From PALSA-1004 sp963804885 (GTDB lineage Bacteria; Pseudomonadota; Gammaproteobacteria; Burkholderiales; SG8-41): a DNA stretch of 64,000 nucleotides. The notes under the pieces are model-generated. The model did not search any database, was not told the DNA's origin, and saw only the letters and a program-made list of their open reading frames with translations. A program made the translations under genes and the position numbers. The stretch lies in NCBI GenBank assembly GCA_963804885.1, contig CAWDSF010000002.1, positions 434,001 to 498,000 on the forward strand. The letters are read 5' to 3'. Below, in pieces: positions 46,589 to 56,057 of the stretch; within the stretch, counting starts at the first letter, position 1, and every line of letters starts with the position of its first letter.

Positions 46589-47290
46589 TCAACATTGCAC
46601 CTGCTGACGGCAGTAACTTTGCAGTTCGGTGACGACCGCGCTGCCCGCTACCGGCTGGCGCGCGCGCTTGTCGCCGTATTCGAGCGCAAGCTTGAATTCG
46701 TACTTCGCGAAGAACGCTTCGTACACTTCGCCGCCCAGCGTGCCCACCGCGTAAAGGTGATCGGTGGCCTTGTCGTGCTCGAGCAGAACTGCCGACAGCG
46801 GCTGCGGTGCCGGCCCGCCGAGCACGCGCGCGCCGGTGGCGGGATCGTATTCACTGTGTTCCGAGCAGCAGTGAATGACGTTGTTGTGCGTGATCTTCGC
46901 CGGGCCCGCGGCGGTGCGATAGCTGATGAAGCTGATCTGGCGCGTCGGATAGGACAGGCGGTGGGCGCAGATTGCCGAATAGCTGACGATCGCATTGCGC
47001 GGGCCGACGCCGCCCGGCCATTCGTAATCGGTGCCCGTTTCGGTTTTGAGCGTGACCGCCTGCTGCGTCGGTTTGCCGAGATTGAGCAGGAAGCACGGCG
47101 TGGCGGCGAACGGGTAGTGAAAGATGTAATTGCGGTTGATCGCCAGCGCCGAGGCGCGCAGCGGCTGCTGTGACTGATCGACGAGCCGGGTGCGCGCGTA
47201 GAAGCGCGGCCGCAGGTTGGCGGCGTGGGCAACGTTGAGGCCCAGCGTGGCGCCGGCCGCGCAAATGCCGATGAAGTCGCGCCGCTGCAT
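46589..47290 (-). CDS. Tat-exported Rieske [2Fe-2S] protein with wide-spaced cluster motif
   Basis: The 233-residue protein starts with a short Tat-like signal (QRRDFIGICAAGATLG). A Rieske-type site is formed by Cys108-x-His110 (CAHR) and Cys142-x2-His145 (CSEH). The two halves are 31 residues apart, about twice the usual spacing. The extra cysteines of bc1-type Rieske proteins are incomplete; one CC pair (141-142) is present. It starts six bases after the SAF-domain oxidoreductase stop, so they are co-translated. An electron-transfer role at the outer face of the inner membrane is inferred. Confidence 0.78.
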   Translation of the reverse strand: MQRRDFIGICAAGATLGLNVAHAANLRPRFYARTRLVDQSQQPLRASALAINRNYIFHYPFAATPCFLLNLGKPTQQAVTLKTETGTDYEWPGGVGPRNAIVSYSAICAHRLSYPTRQISFISYRTAAGPAKITHNNVIHCCSEHSEYDPATGARVLGGPAPQPLSAVLLEHDKATDHLYAVGTLGGEVYEAFFAKYEFKLALEYGDKRARQPVAGSAVVTELQSYCRQQVQC

Positions 47291-47296
47291 GCCGGT

Positions 47297-48673
47297 TCAG
47301 GCAGCGCTCGCCCGCCGCGCGCCTGCGCTTGCCGGTTCGAGCGCGAACGCGCGTTCCATCTCGCGCCGGAAGTTCGCCGCCTCGCTGTCGATGGCCGCGA
47401 CGTCGGACCACTTGACGGTTACGCCTTTGGCAACGGCGTGCTTGACCGCCACGCCGTGAGCGAGTCCCAGCGGCAGTCCGCCGCAGGCCAGCGAATCGGC
47501 GGCCGGCATGAGTTTGCCGAAAACGGTGTAGCCGCCTTCGCCATCGAGCATCTCGCCGGCCTTGAGATCGCGCTTGGCGGTGGCGACCACGTCGCCGCGA
47601 AATCCGGTGGGCGCGCCGGTCGCTTCGCGGCGTAAGCCGGCCGACGCGACGCTGATCCCGAGTTCCAGCCCGATCAAATGGTACGGTTTATACATCGCTG
47701 AATAGTTGCCGGTGGCGTCCGTGAGCAGTCCGTACTCGTGAAAGCAGCGCCGCACGTAGTCGCTGTCGGCCGCGAAGCTCACGTAGACGCCCCAGCGTAA
47801 ATCGCGGAATACCGGACGGCCGTCACGCTCGAGGCTCGATATCACTTCGACCTGGCCCGCGTGATGCAGCAGACCGCCCGTATCGCGCGGGCGCATGCAG
47901 CGCGGCAGATCGTCGACTCCGCACGGCGGAAATTCGAGGCCTTGCGGCGCGGGCGTGAGCCCCGTCGCGTTGGCGACTGCTGCCATCTCGATCGCGGACT
48001 TGGTGCCATCGAGAAACGAGTTGAACATCTGCGCGTTAAAGTCGCCGCCCGCGACCATTTCGGGCGTGAAGCCGTAATGGCCCCACACGGTCGCCGGCGT
48101 CGATTCGTGATACGTGGGCAGATACTTCGTGCCTTTGCCGGCGGCCACGACCTCGAAGCCGGCCGCGCGCGCCCAGTCGACCATTTCACAGATCAGCGCC
48201 GGCTGGTCGCCGTAGGCGAGCGAATAGACGACGCCTGCCTGCGCCGCGCGCCGCGCGAGCAGGGGGCCGGCGAGCGCATCGGCTTCGACGTTGACCATCA
48301 CGATGTGCTTGCCGTGCTCGCAGCACGCGAGCGCATGGCGGATGCCGGCGGCCGGATTGCCCGTCGCATCGATCGCGATTTCGATTGCGTCGGAGCTGAT
48401 TACCGCGAGCGCGTCGTCGGTGACGAAGGTGGTGCCGTCTTTGTGCGCGGCGGCGAGCGATGCGGCGGCGTACTGGCCGGCCGGCCAGCCGACGCGCTGC
48501 AGGCTCTCCCGTGCGCGCGGCGGCGCGAGATCGCATACCGCGACGAGATGCAGGCCGGGGGTGCGCCGAACCTGCGACAGAAACATCGAGCCGAATTTGC
48601 CGGCGCCGATCAGCGCGACGCGCAGCGGTTGGTGGTCGGCGGCGCGCTGCAGCAGCAGGCGGTGCAGATTCAT
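47297..48673 (-). CDS. NAD(P)-dependent oxidoreductase with C-terminal SAF domain
   Basis: The 458-residue protein has an N-terminal Rossmann fold (LRVALIGAGKFGSMFLSQV) like homoserine dehydrogenase or DapB, a middle catalytic region (AGFEVVAAGKGTKYLPTYH) and a C-terminal SAF-type domain from about 360 (TAKRDLKAGEMLDGEGGYTV). Proteins of this layout are annotated as SAF-domain homoserine-dehydrogenase-like enzymes, with a few linked to sugar-acid or C4-compound metabolism. The substrate is unknown. GAGGTGAACGA precedes the ATG. Rieske and DUF599 genes flank it on the same strand. Confidence 0.82.
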   Translation of the reverse strand: MNLHRLLLQRAADHQPLRVALIGAGKFGSMFLSQVRRTPGLHLVAVCDLAPPRARESLQRVGWPAGQYAAASLAAAHKDGTTFVTDDALAVISSDAIEIAIDATGNPAAGIRHALACCEHGKHIVMVNVEADALAGPLLARRAAQAGVVYSLAYGDQPALICEMVDWARAAGFEVVAAGKGTKYLPTYHESTPATVWGHYGFTPEMVAGGDFNAQMFNSFLDGTKSAIEMAAVANATGLTPAPQGLEFPPCGVDDLPRCMRPRDTGGLLHHAGQVEVISSLERDGRPVFRDLRWGVYVSFAADSDYVRRCFHEYGLLTDATGNYSAMYKPYHLIGLELGISVASAGLRREATGAPTGFRGDVVATAKRDLKAGEMLDGEGGYTVFGKLMPAADSLACGGLPLGLAHGVAVKHAVAKGVTVKWSDVAAIDSEAANFRREMERAFALEPASAGARRASAA

Positions 48674-48755
48674 TCGTTCACCTCGAGGGCCGGGACTTGA
48701 AAAGTTACCACAGCACGCAGAATTCGGACAGGTTCGCCGCCGCGCGGGCGCCGCG

Positions 48756-49427
48756 CTAGCGGCAATCGTCGGCGAGCGCTTGAGGTGCGCGGTCGAGATA
48801 AAACAGGATTGGAATCAGGAGCACCGTCGATAGCAGCATGAAATGCGGACCGAAGAGCCAGAAGACGAGCGGCACCGCAACGTAATACGCGCGCATGCCC
48901 ACCGCGTAAAAGGCGCCCGCACGGTTCAGATGCAGCGCCACGTGCGGCGGCGTGAACGCGTGGTGATGAGCCGTCACCGGCACGTTGATCATGTAGCCGA
49001 CGTGATGAAACAGCCGGATCGCCTGGGCGAAGCTGAAAAACGCGACCAGCATGTCGAGCAGCAGAGCCAGGAGTTTCGCCAGCCAGAGGTCCGCGCGCGC
49101 TGCGCCGAACAGATCGAGCGAGTGCCAGGTTGTGCCGAGATGCTCGCCCTGGCCGCTCAGCGTAAGCACGCCGATGATCAGCAGTACCGCGGTCGACGAC
49201 AGAAAAGTCGCTCCCATGATCGAATTGCGCAGAGTCTGCACCGCCAGCACGTCCTTATTGCCGGCCGTCATCACGGATTCCACCCACTCGGCGCGCGCGA
49301 GCGCATTGACCGCCTGTATCGTATAGAGCGGATCGCGGCGAAGCTTTACGCGCAGAAACACGTGATAAATAACGAGCAGCAGCAGGCTCGCGCCGGCGCC
49401 CGTTAAATCGTTGCCGAATATATTCAT
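48756..49427 (-). CDS. DUF599 membrane protein
   Basis: The 223-residue protein has about four membrane helices: LLLLVIYHVFLRV, FLSSTAVLLIIGVLTL, LLALLLDMLVAFFSFAQAI and YYVAVPLVFWLFGPHFMLLSTVLLI. The segment FSFAQAIRLFHHVGYMINVP fits the DUF599 family, whose function is unknown. GGAGG lies about nine bases before the ATG at 49427. It lies between the acyl-CoA ligase (20 bases) and the SAF-domain enzyme (82 bases) on one strand, so it probably belongs to that unit. Confidence 0.82.
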   Translation of the reverse strand: MNIFGNDLTGAGASLLLLVIYHVFLRVKLRRDPLYTIQAVNALARAEWVESVMTAGNKDVLAVQTLRNSIMGATFLSSTAVLLIIGVLTLSGQGEHLGTTWHSLDLFGAARADLWLAKLLALLLDMLVAFFSFAQAIRLFHHVGYMINVPVTAHHHAFTPPHVALHLNRAGAFYAVGMRAYYVAVPLVFWLFGPHFMLLSTVLLIPILFYLDRAPQALADDCR

Positions 49428-49447
49428 CGCGATATTTCCTCCATCGC

Positions 49448-51015
49448 TCAGGTTTCGAGCAGCTTCAGCCGTTGGACTTTGCCCGACGGGCCCTTCGGCA
49501 GTGAGTCGACCAGCTTGATGAGCTTGGGCGTTTTGTAGCGGCCGAGCTCCTGTTGCGAAAAACTGTAAAGCTCGGTGAGCGAGCAGCTTGCGCCGGGCTT
49601 GAGCACTACGCACGCCATGATCTCCTGGCCGTAGTGCGGGTCGGGCATGCCGACCGCGGCGGCCTCGAGCACCGCGGGGTGCTTGAGCAGCGCCTCGTCG
49701 ATTTCGCGCGGCGCGATGTTTTCGCCGCCTTTGATGATGAGTTCCTTGATACGGCCGGTGACGAAGACGAAACCATCGGCGTCCATATAACCCAGATCGC
49801 CGGTATGCATCCAGCCGTCGGGCCGCAATGTCTTCGCCGTGGTCTCAGGATCCTTGTAATAGCCTTTCATCACGTTGTCGCCGCGCACCATCAGTTCGCC
49901 GACCTGTCCGGCCGGCAGATCCCGGCCCGTCGCCGGGTCGATGACCTTGCCTTCGTTGCCGAATGCGCAGCCCGGGCTGCCGATCTTGCGCTGTGCGCGC
50001 TCGTACGGATTGGTGAAGCAGGGCGCGTTGGTCTCGGTCATGCCGAACGTCTCGATGATGCTGATGCCGAATTTTTCCTCGAACGCACGGTGCAGTTCGG
50101 GAGGCAGCGGCGCCGACGCGGAGCGGCAGAATTTGATGGCGGATACGTCGAGCCCGCGTGCGCGCGGATCGGGCGCGTTCAGCAGGTAGGCAATGATGGT
50201 CGGCACGACATTGATCCACGTGCAGCGTTGAGCGGCCACCGTTTCCCAGTAATTCGTTACGCTGAACCGATGCGGCATGACCACGGACCCGCCATGCACG
50301 AGAGGCGCCACCGCGGTCACGATCTGGCCGTTGATGTGATAAAGCGGCAGCGAGCACATCACGCGGTCGCCGGAGTCAAATGATGGGCCTGGCTCGTGAA
50401 CTCGCCGCCGGCGGCAACGCTCTTGTGCGAGAGCACCACGCCTTTGGGCTTGCCCGTCGTGCCGGACGTGTACATCAGCAACGCGTCATCGTCCTCCGTG
50501 ACCGGCGGCAGCGCCGGCTGCGACGGCGACGCAATGCCGGCGATCGCGGTTGCGTCCGGATCGATCACGACGACTTTGACCTCGCGTGCGATGTCCTTGA
50601 GCGCGGCGTGCAGGCGCGCGGCGAGCTCGGCGCTGGTGAACACGAGCCGGGTATCGGAATGCTCGAGCACGTACGCGAGCTGCGACGGCTGCGCGAGCAG
50701 GTTCAGCGGCGCAACCGTGAAGCCCGCATACATGACGCCGATCAGCAGACGCGCGGTCTGATATCCGTTGTGCAGCATGAGCGCGACCTTGTCGCCTTTC
50801 GCGAGCCCCTGCGCGGCGAGGTAGCGGCCAAGCTCGATCGAATCGGCCTGGAGTTGCGCGTAGCTGAGCACGCGATTCGTTTCCGGCGCGATCAGATAGG
50901 GCGCGGCGGGCTGCGCCCGCGCCTGCAGGTCGACGTAGTGCCGGATCGTGCGCGTGTTCAAGCGAGGCTCAAGAATTGCGCTGGCGCGTCGACTGCCAGC
51001 GCGGCAGCTGGTCAA
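49448..51015 (-). CDS. AMP-forming acyl-CoA ligase, SauT-like (frameshifted in this sequence)
   Basis: The ANL-superfamily core is clear: LLMYTSGTTGKPKGVVLSH (ATP-binding P-loop), ETFGMTETNAP, GWMHTGDLGYMDADGFVFV and IIKGGENIAPREIDEALL with the C-terminal SGKVQRLKL lysine. The frame breaks at about 50357-50362, where one base is missing between HHLTPA and DRVMCSLPLYH. Corrected, it is about 522 residues. A TTG start overlaps the aldehyde dehydrogenase stop as TTGA; TTG 50961 is another candidate. Beside an acylating dehydrogenase it resembles the SauST sulfoacetate pair, though the substrate is not proven. Confidence 0.82.
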
Positions 51016-52442
51016 ACATTATGTTTCTTGCGATAGGCGCCGAAGATGTCGTCCGGGCTCGGCTCGCGCGCGGGTATCGTGCGCACGATGCGCGTGATGT
51101 TGAGGAAATGCTTGTAGTGCAGGTTTTCCGAGAAACTGTTGCCGCCCCAGGTGCCGCAGCCCATCGACAGCGAGAACGGCAGCCCGTTGTCGAAGCTGCC
51201 GCCGGTGGCGAACGTGTGCGCCTGCTTGACGATCACGCGGCATACGGTCATTTCGAGACCCAGGCGCCGGATGTGCGCGTCGTTCTCGCTGTAGATGCCG
51301 CACGAGTGGCCATTGCCCATGTAGGCGTAGATGTTCCTGAGGGTGTCGAACGCGTGCTCGAAATTGTCCGCGCGGTAGACCGTAAGGACGGGCGCCAGCT
51401 TCTCGCCGGAGAACGGATAGTCGGGGCCGGCGCCGGTTTCTTCCACTAGCAGGCACTTGGCCGTTGCAAGCTCGGGGCGGGTAAGTCCCGCGATCGCGCA
51501 AATCCGGCCAACGGCCTGCGCAGTCACCGCGGACGACAGGTGGCCGCCCGGAAACATCGCTTTCTGCAGCGTTGCCTTTTCGGCCGCGCTCAGCAGCACG
51601 CCGCCTTGCCTCGCGAGCGCCGCCAGCATCGCGTCGTATACGGCGGCATGGATGATCACGCTGTTCTCGGACGAGCAGCTCGTTGCGTTGTCGAAAATCT
51701 TCGACGCCATGATTTTTTTCGCGGCGTCGTCGACGTCCGCGCTGTCATCGACGATCACCGCGACGTTGCCGGCGCCGACGCCGAGCGCGGGCTTGCCGCT
51801 CGAATAACCGGCGCGCACGTTGGCGCGGGAGCCGGTCACGACGACGAGGTCCGCCTGGTGCATGAGCTCGGTCGACGACTCTTTGGTCACCGGCGCGGGC
51901 AGCATCTGCACGAGATCGCGCGGCGCGCCGACGCGCGCGAGTTCCGCATGTATGTAGCCGACCAGCGCGGCGCAGGTCGTGTAGCCTTTCGGCGACGGCG
52001 ACAGAATCACCGCATTGCCGCACTTCAGCGCATTGATGATGTTGTTGGCGGGGGTGGCGCCGGGATTGGTCGACGGCACGACGGCCGCGACGACGCCCAC
52101 CGGGCGGGCGATCTCCGTGATGCCGGTGTCCGCGTGTTCCGCGATTACGCCGGTGGTCTTCGCATCTTTGAGATCGCGCATGAGCCCGAGCGTCTTGCGG
52201 TGATTCTTGACGATCTTGTCGGCGACGTTGCCCAGCCCGGTGTCCTTGACCGCCAGTTCGGCAAGCGCGCGGTTGCGCGCGGGTTCCATGATTGCCCACG
52301 CTGCCGCGGTGGCGACTTCATCGAGCTGCGCCTGTGAATACTGCTGAAATGCCGCCTGCGCGGCGCGCGCGCGCTTCATCAGCGCAGCAACGACGGCGTG
52401 CGCGGGCGACGATTCAATTGCAATCTGGGAGCGGGCAGTCAT
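51012..52442 (-). CDS. CoA-acylating aldehyde dehydrogenase, SauS-like
   Basis: The 476-residue protein has the ALDH fold with catalytic Cys256 in NATSCSSENSV, and the NAD-binding VVPSTNPGATPANNIINALK. It lacks the general-base Glu pattern of hydrolytic ALDHs, as in CoA-acylating enzymes. It resembles sulfoacetaldehyde dehydrogenase SauS, which makes sulfoacetaldehyde from sulfoacetyl-CoA. GGAGAG lies just before the ATG at 52442. It heads a five-gene minus-strand unit. Confidence 0.84.
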   Translation of the reverse strand: MTARSQIAIESSPAHAVVAALMKRARAAQAAFQQYSQAQLDEVATAAAWAIMEPARNRALAELAVKDTGLGNVADKIVKNHRKTLGLMRDLKDAKTTGVIAEHADTGITEIARPVGVVAAVVPSTNPGATPANNIINALKCGNAVILSPSPKGYTTCAALVGYIHAELARVGAPRDLVQMLPAPVTKESSTELMHQADLVVVTGSRANVRAGYSSGKPALGVGAGNVAVIVDDSADVDDAAKKIMASKIFDNATSCSSENSVIIHAAVYDAMLAALARQGGVLLSAAEKATLQKAMFPGGHLSSAVTAQAVGRICAIAGLTRPELATAKCLLVEETGAGPDYPFSGEKLAPVLTVYRADNFEHAFDTLRNIYAYMGNGHSCGIYSENDAHIRRLGLEMTVCRVIVKQAHTFATGGSFDNGLPFSLSMGCGTWGGNSFSENLHYKHFLNITRIVRTIPAREPSPDDIFGAYRKKHNV

Positions 52443-52573
52443 AAACTCTCCGGTCATGCGCGCATCCGCGTGCGCGCGGGCCTGCTTCGACAATGCAAAT
52501 GATAGCGTACCGCACGCCCTCCAGAGACTTCCTGGGTGCGCGTCACGCGATTGCCGTTCAAAAAAAGGACACG

Positions 52574-53560
52574 ATGAAAACCATTTCGATTCCCGCGTTC
52601 GGCGGGCCCGAGCAGTTGCAGCTGCTCGAATTGCCGCAGCCGCGACCGGCGGCGGGCGAAGTGCTGGTCAAGCTCGAGTACGCCGGACTCAATTTCATCG
52701 ACGTCTATATGCGCAGCGGCAACTACGCGCGCTCGCAAACCTATAAGACGCCGTTGCCGATGACGCTCGGCATGGAAGGCGCCGGCACGGTCGCTGAAAC
52801 GGGACCCGGCGTGAGCGATTTCAAAGTTGGCGATCGGGTCGCCTATTGCATAGTGCGCGGCAGCTATGCGGAATTTGCGGTGGTGCCGGCAGCAAAGCTG
52901 GTGCGGGTGCCCGCTGCAGTGCCGCTCGAAATCGCGACTTCATTGATGCTGCAGGGGTGCACCGCGCATTACCTGTCGCATTCGGCTTACGAATTGGAGC
53001 CCGGCAGTTCGTGTCTCGTCCATGCAGCGGCCGGCGGCGTGGGCCAGCTGCTCACGCAGCTCGCGAAGTTGCGGGGCGCCACGGTACTGGCGACGGCGGG
53101 AAGCGCGGAAAAAGCGGCAATTGCCAAAGCGTGCGGGGCGGACCATGTGATTGCGTATCGCGAGACCGATTTTCGCGAGGCGGTTATGAGTTTAACCGGC
53201 GGGCAGGGCGTCGACGTCGTGTACGACGCCGTTGGCAAGGACACCATCCACCAGAGCATCCGCAGCCTGAAAAAGCGCGGGCTGTGCATCAATTATGGCG
53301 GCGCCTCGGGACTCGTCGCGACGGTCGAGCCGCTCGAGCTGGCGGAAGCGGGGTCGGTTTTTTTCACGCGTCCGCATCTCGCCGACTACATTGCGACCGC
53401 CGCGGAGTTGCGCGCGCGCACCGACGATCTTTTCCGCTACTACGGCGAAGGCAGGTTGAAGCCCGCGATCGATCGCGTGTTCGCGCTCGGAGAAGCCGGC
53501 GACGCGCACCGCTATCTCGAAGGCCGCAATTCGCGCGGCAAAATATTGCTGAAGATATGA
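52574..53560 (+). CDS. NADPH:quinone oxidoreductase, zeta-crystallin type
   Basis: This 328-residue zinc-free MDR protein has an N-terminal catalytic domain (LEYAGLNFIDVYMRSGNY), the nucleotide-binding LVHAAAGGVGQLLTQLAKLRG and the NADPH phosphate-binding region before YDAVGKDT. It matches the QOR family, which reduces quinones by one electron. AAAGGAC precedes ATG 52574. It is divergent from the aldehyde dehydrogenase unit. Confidence 0.92.
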   Translation: MKTISIPAFGGPEQLQLLELPQPRPAAGEVLVKLEYAGLNFIDVYMRSGNYARSQTYKTPLPMTLGMEGAGTVAETGPGVSDFKVGDRVAYCIVRGSYAEFAVVPAAKLVRVPAAVPLEIATSLMLQGCTAHYLSHSAYELEPGSSCLVHAAAGGVGQLLTQLAKLRGATVLATAGSAEKAAIAKACGADHVIAYRETDFREAVMSLTGGQGVDVVYDAVGKDTIHQSIRSLKKRGLCINYGGASGLVATVEPLELAEAGSVFFTRPHLADYIATAAELRARTDDLFRYYGEGRLKPAIDRVFALGEAGDAHRYLEGRNSRGKILLKI

Positions 53561-53587
53561 CGGCGCCGCGCGCGCAGCCGCGTTTTT

Positions 53588-53617
53588 TTGAAAGCGCTGC
53601 GCTTAAAATGCTAAACT
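53588..53617 (+). promoter_or_regulatory. Candidate sigma-70 promoter for hss
   Basis: TTGAAA (53588-53593) and TAAACT (53612-53617) are 18 bases apart, 38 bases before the homospermidine synthase start. Confidence 0.4.
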
Positions 53618-53654
53618 CGACGGCGCAAAAATCTGCGCTGCCGGGAAACAAAAA

Positions 53655-55073
53655 ATGAACGAAAAGAAACACGTCAAGTTTCAGGGCCGGCTGGTCATCG
53701 TGGGCTTCGGTTCGGTCGGGCAGGGGACGTTGCCGCTGCTTCTGCGCCATATCGACATGCCGCTCGAGCGCATCCGCATCGTGACCGGCGACACGCGCGG
53801 CGTCGAGGAGGCCAAGCATTTCGGCGTCAGGTTCACCGTCAAGCCGCTCACGCGCGAGAATTACCGCGCCGTGCTCGAGCCGCTGGTTAAAAAAGGCGAT
53901 TTCCTGCTCAACCTGTCGGTCGAAGTGTCGAGCGTCGAGCTCATCGAATTTTGTTTCAAGCGCGATGTCATGTATCTCGATACCTGCATAGAGCCGTGGC
54001 TGGGCGGTTATACGGACACGCACGTGTCGGCGTCGCGCCGCTCCAACTACGGCTTGCGCGAAGAAGTCATGAAGCTGCGCACCAAGCATCCGGACGGCGG
54101 CCCGACCGTCATACCGACGCACGGCGCGAATCCCGGACTGATTTCACACTGGGTCAAGCAGGCATTGATCAATCTGTCGCGCGACATCCGCAAGCGCGCC
54201 GCCAAGCCCGAGTCGAAAGCCGATTGGGCGCGGCTCGCGATGGAGCTCGGCGTCAAGGTCATCCATTGCTCCGAGCGCGATACCCAGGTGGCCAATCCCG
54301 GCAAGCGCCGTCTCGAGTTCGTCAACACCTGGTCGGTCGACGGTTTCGTCGGCGAAGGCTCGCAGCCGTGCGAACTCGGCTGGGGCTCGCACGAAAAGCA
54401 TTTTCCGCGCGATGCCAAGCAGCACAAGTTCGGCGGCAAGGCGGCGATATACCTGACGCGTCCCGGCGCCTCCGTGCGCGTGCGCACGTGGACGCCGGTC
54501 GAAGGCAACTTTCACGGTTTCCTGATTACGCATGGCGAAGCCATTTCGATTTCGGATTACTACACGGTGCGCGCCGGCAAGAAAGTCGTGTATCGCCCGA
54601 CCTGCCATTACGCGTATCACCCGTGCGACAACACGATACTTTCGCTGCACGAGTACGCGGGCAAGAACTGGGCGCTGCCCGAGAACAAGCGCATCCTGAT
54701 GGACGAGATTTACGACGGCACCGACGAGCTTGGCGCGCTGCTGATGGGGCACAAGAAAGGCGCGTACTGGTATGGGTCGCGGCTCTCCATTCACGAGGCG
54801 CGCAAGCTGGCGCCGTACAACAACGCGACCAGCCTGCAGGTTGCCGCCGGCGTGATGGCAGGGGTGGTCTGGGCGATGGAGAATCCGCAGCGCGGCGTGT
54901 GCGATCCGGACGATCTCGACTTCCAGCGCGTGCTCGAAATCGCCAATCCCTATCTCGGCAACGTCGTCGGCACTTACACCGAATGGACGCCGCTCAACGA
55001 CCGCGGGAAGCTATTTCCCGAGGACGTCGATCAGGGCGATCCCTGGCAGTTCAAAAACTTTCGGGTGATGTAG
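53655..55073 (+). CDS. hss: Homospermidine synthase
   Basis: Hss makes sym-homospermidine from two putrescines (or putrescine and spermidine), using NAD. The 472-residue protein has an N-terminal Rossmann fold (LVIVGFGSVGQGTLPLLLRH), LDTCIEPWLGGYTD, THGANPGLISHWVKQALI and HKKGAYWYGSRLSIHEARKL, all bacterial Hss signatures. The gene stands alone with its own promoter candidate. Confidence 0.94.
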   Translation: MNEKKHVKFQGRLVIVGFGSVGQGTLPLLLRHIDMPLERIRIVTGDTRGVEEAKHFGVRFTVKPLTRENYRAVLEPLVKKGDFLLNLSVEVSSVELIEFCFKRDVMYLDTCIEPWLGGYTDTHVSASRRSNYGLREEVMKLRTKHPDGGPTVIPTHGANPGLISHWVKQALINLSRDIRKRAAKPESKADWARLAMELGVKVIHCSERDTQVANPGKRRLEFVNTWSVDGFVGEGSQPCELGWGSHEKHFPRDAKQHKFGGKAAIYLTRPGASVRVRTWTPVEGNFHGFLITHGEAISISDYYTVRAGKKVVYRPTCHYAYHPCDNTILSLHEYAGKNWALPENKRILMDEIYDGTDELGALLMGHKKGAYWYGSRLSIHEARKLAPYNNATSLQVAAGVMAGVVWAMENPQRGVCDPDDLDFQRVLEIANPYLGNVVGTYTEWTPLNDRGKLFPEDVDQGDPWQFKNFRVM

Positions 55074-55079
55074 CGCTGT

Positions 55080-55988
55080 TTACGTTGCGCGCCGGGGCTT
55101 CGCCTTGCCCTTGATCTGCGTGCGATACATGAGCCGCCGCGCCGCCGCGTCGAACGGGTCGCGCCGGTGCATCGTGGTGCGGTTATCCCACATCAGCACG
55201 TCGCCGATCCGCCAACGGTGGGCAAATGCGAATTCCGGCCGCGCGGCGTGCGCCCACAGTTCATCCAGCAGCGCTTCCGATTCGGCGAGCGGCATCCCGA
55301 CGATGTATGCATTGCGCCGGCGTCCCAGATACAGCGTGTGCTGTCCGCTCGGCGGATGCACGCAGATGATCGGATGCGGCGTGCCGACCGAATTTTTCGG
55401 ATCGCTCGAATCCTTGAGGCCCGCGCGCAAATAACCGCCCGAATTGTAAGTGCCGTCATGCTTGATGCTGCGCCCGGCGACCGCGGTTCGCAATGCGGAC
55501 GGCAGTGAAGCGCACGCAGCTATCATGCCGCATAGCCAGGTGTCGCCGCCGGCCGGAGGAATCTCCACCGCGTACAGCAACGAGGCATCCGGCGGCTCGG
55601 GCAAATACGACATGTCGGTGTGCCATACGGCTTCGCCGGCGCCCAGACTGCCGATGGGCGTGCCATCGGCGCCGATGATGTTGGAGACTACGTAAATTTC
55701 AGGATAGCCGTCGACGAATTTCTTGCCGTTCTCGTTGACGGGCGGCGGATCGAGCTCGCCGAACCGGCGGCTGAAATCGAGCAATGCGTCATGGTCGAGT
55801 TGCTGGCCGCGGAACAGTAGCGCCGAATGGCGCACCCACGCGGCTTCAATGGTGGCGAACTGCGCATCGTTGACACTTGCCAGATCGACTCCGCGAATTT
55901 CGGCACCGACCGCGGCGGTCAGCGGGAGAACTTCGACTGCGGAATTGCCGCCCTGCTGCGCAGAGCTGCCTGCCATCGCTGTGGCCAT
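55080..55988 (-). CDS. TauD/TfdA-family Fe(II)/2-oxoglutarate dioxygenase
   Basis: The 302-residue enzyme has the facial triad His123-x-Asp125 (VWHTDMSY) and His274 (MWDNRTTMHRRDPFD), with a 2-oxoglutarate-binding arginine about ten residues later. The N-terminal VGAEIRGVDLASVNDAQF and the LLFRGQQLDHDALLDFSRRFG segment are TauD-like. Substrates in this family include taurine, 2,4-D and alkyl sulfates; here it is not known. It converges with hss. Confidence 0.9.
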   Translation of the reverse strand: MATAMAGSSAQQGGNSAVEVLPLTAAVGAEIRGVDLASVNDAQFATIEAAWVRHSALLFRGQQLDHDALLDFSRRFGELDPPPVNENGKKFVDGYPEIYVVSNIIGADGTPIGSLGAGEAVWHTDMSYLPEPPDASLLYAVEIPPAGGDTWLCGMIAACASLPSALRTAVAGRSIKHDGTYNSGGYLRAGLKDSSDPKNSVGTPHPIICVHPPSGQHTLYLGRRRNAYIVGMPLAESEALLDELWAHAARPEFAFAHRWRIGDVLMWDNRTTMHRRDPFDAAARRLMYRTQIKGKAKPRRAT

Positions 55989-56057
55989 ATTGCTTCTCCG
56001 ATTACGTACGTGTCCAATGCTATCAGAAGTCGCGCGCGCCGTTACTTGTCGCCTTAC

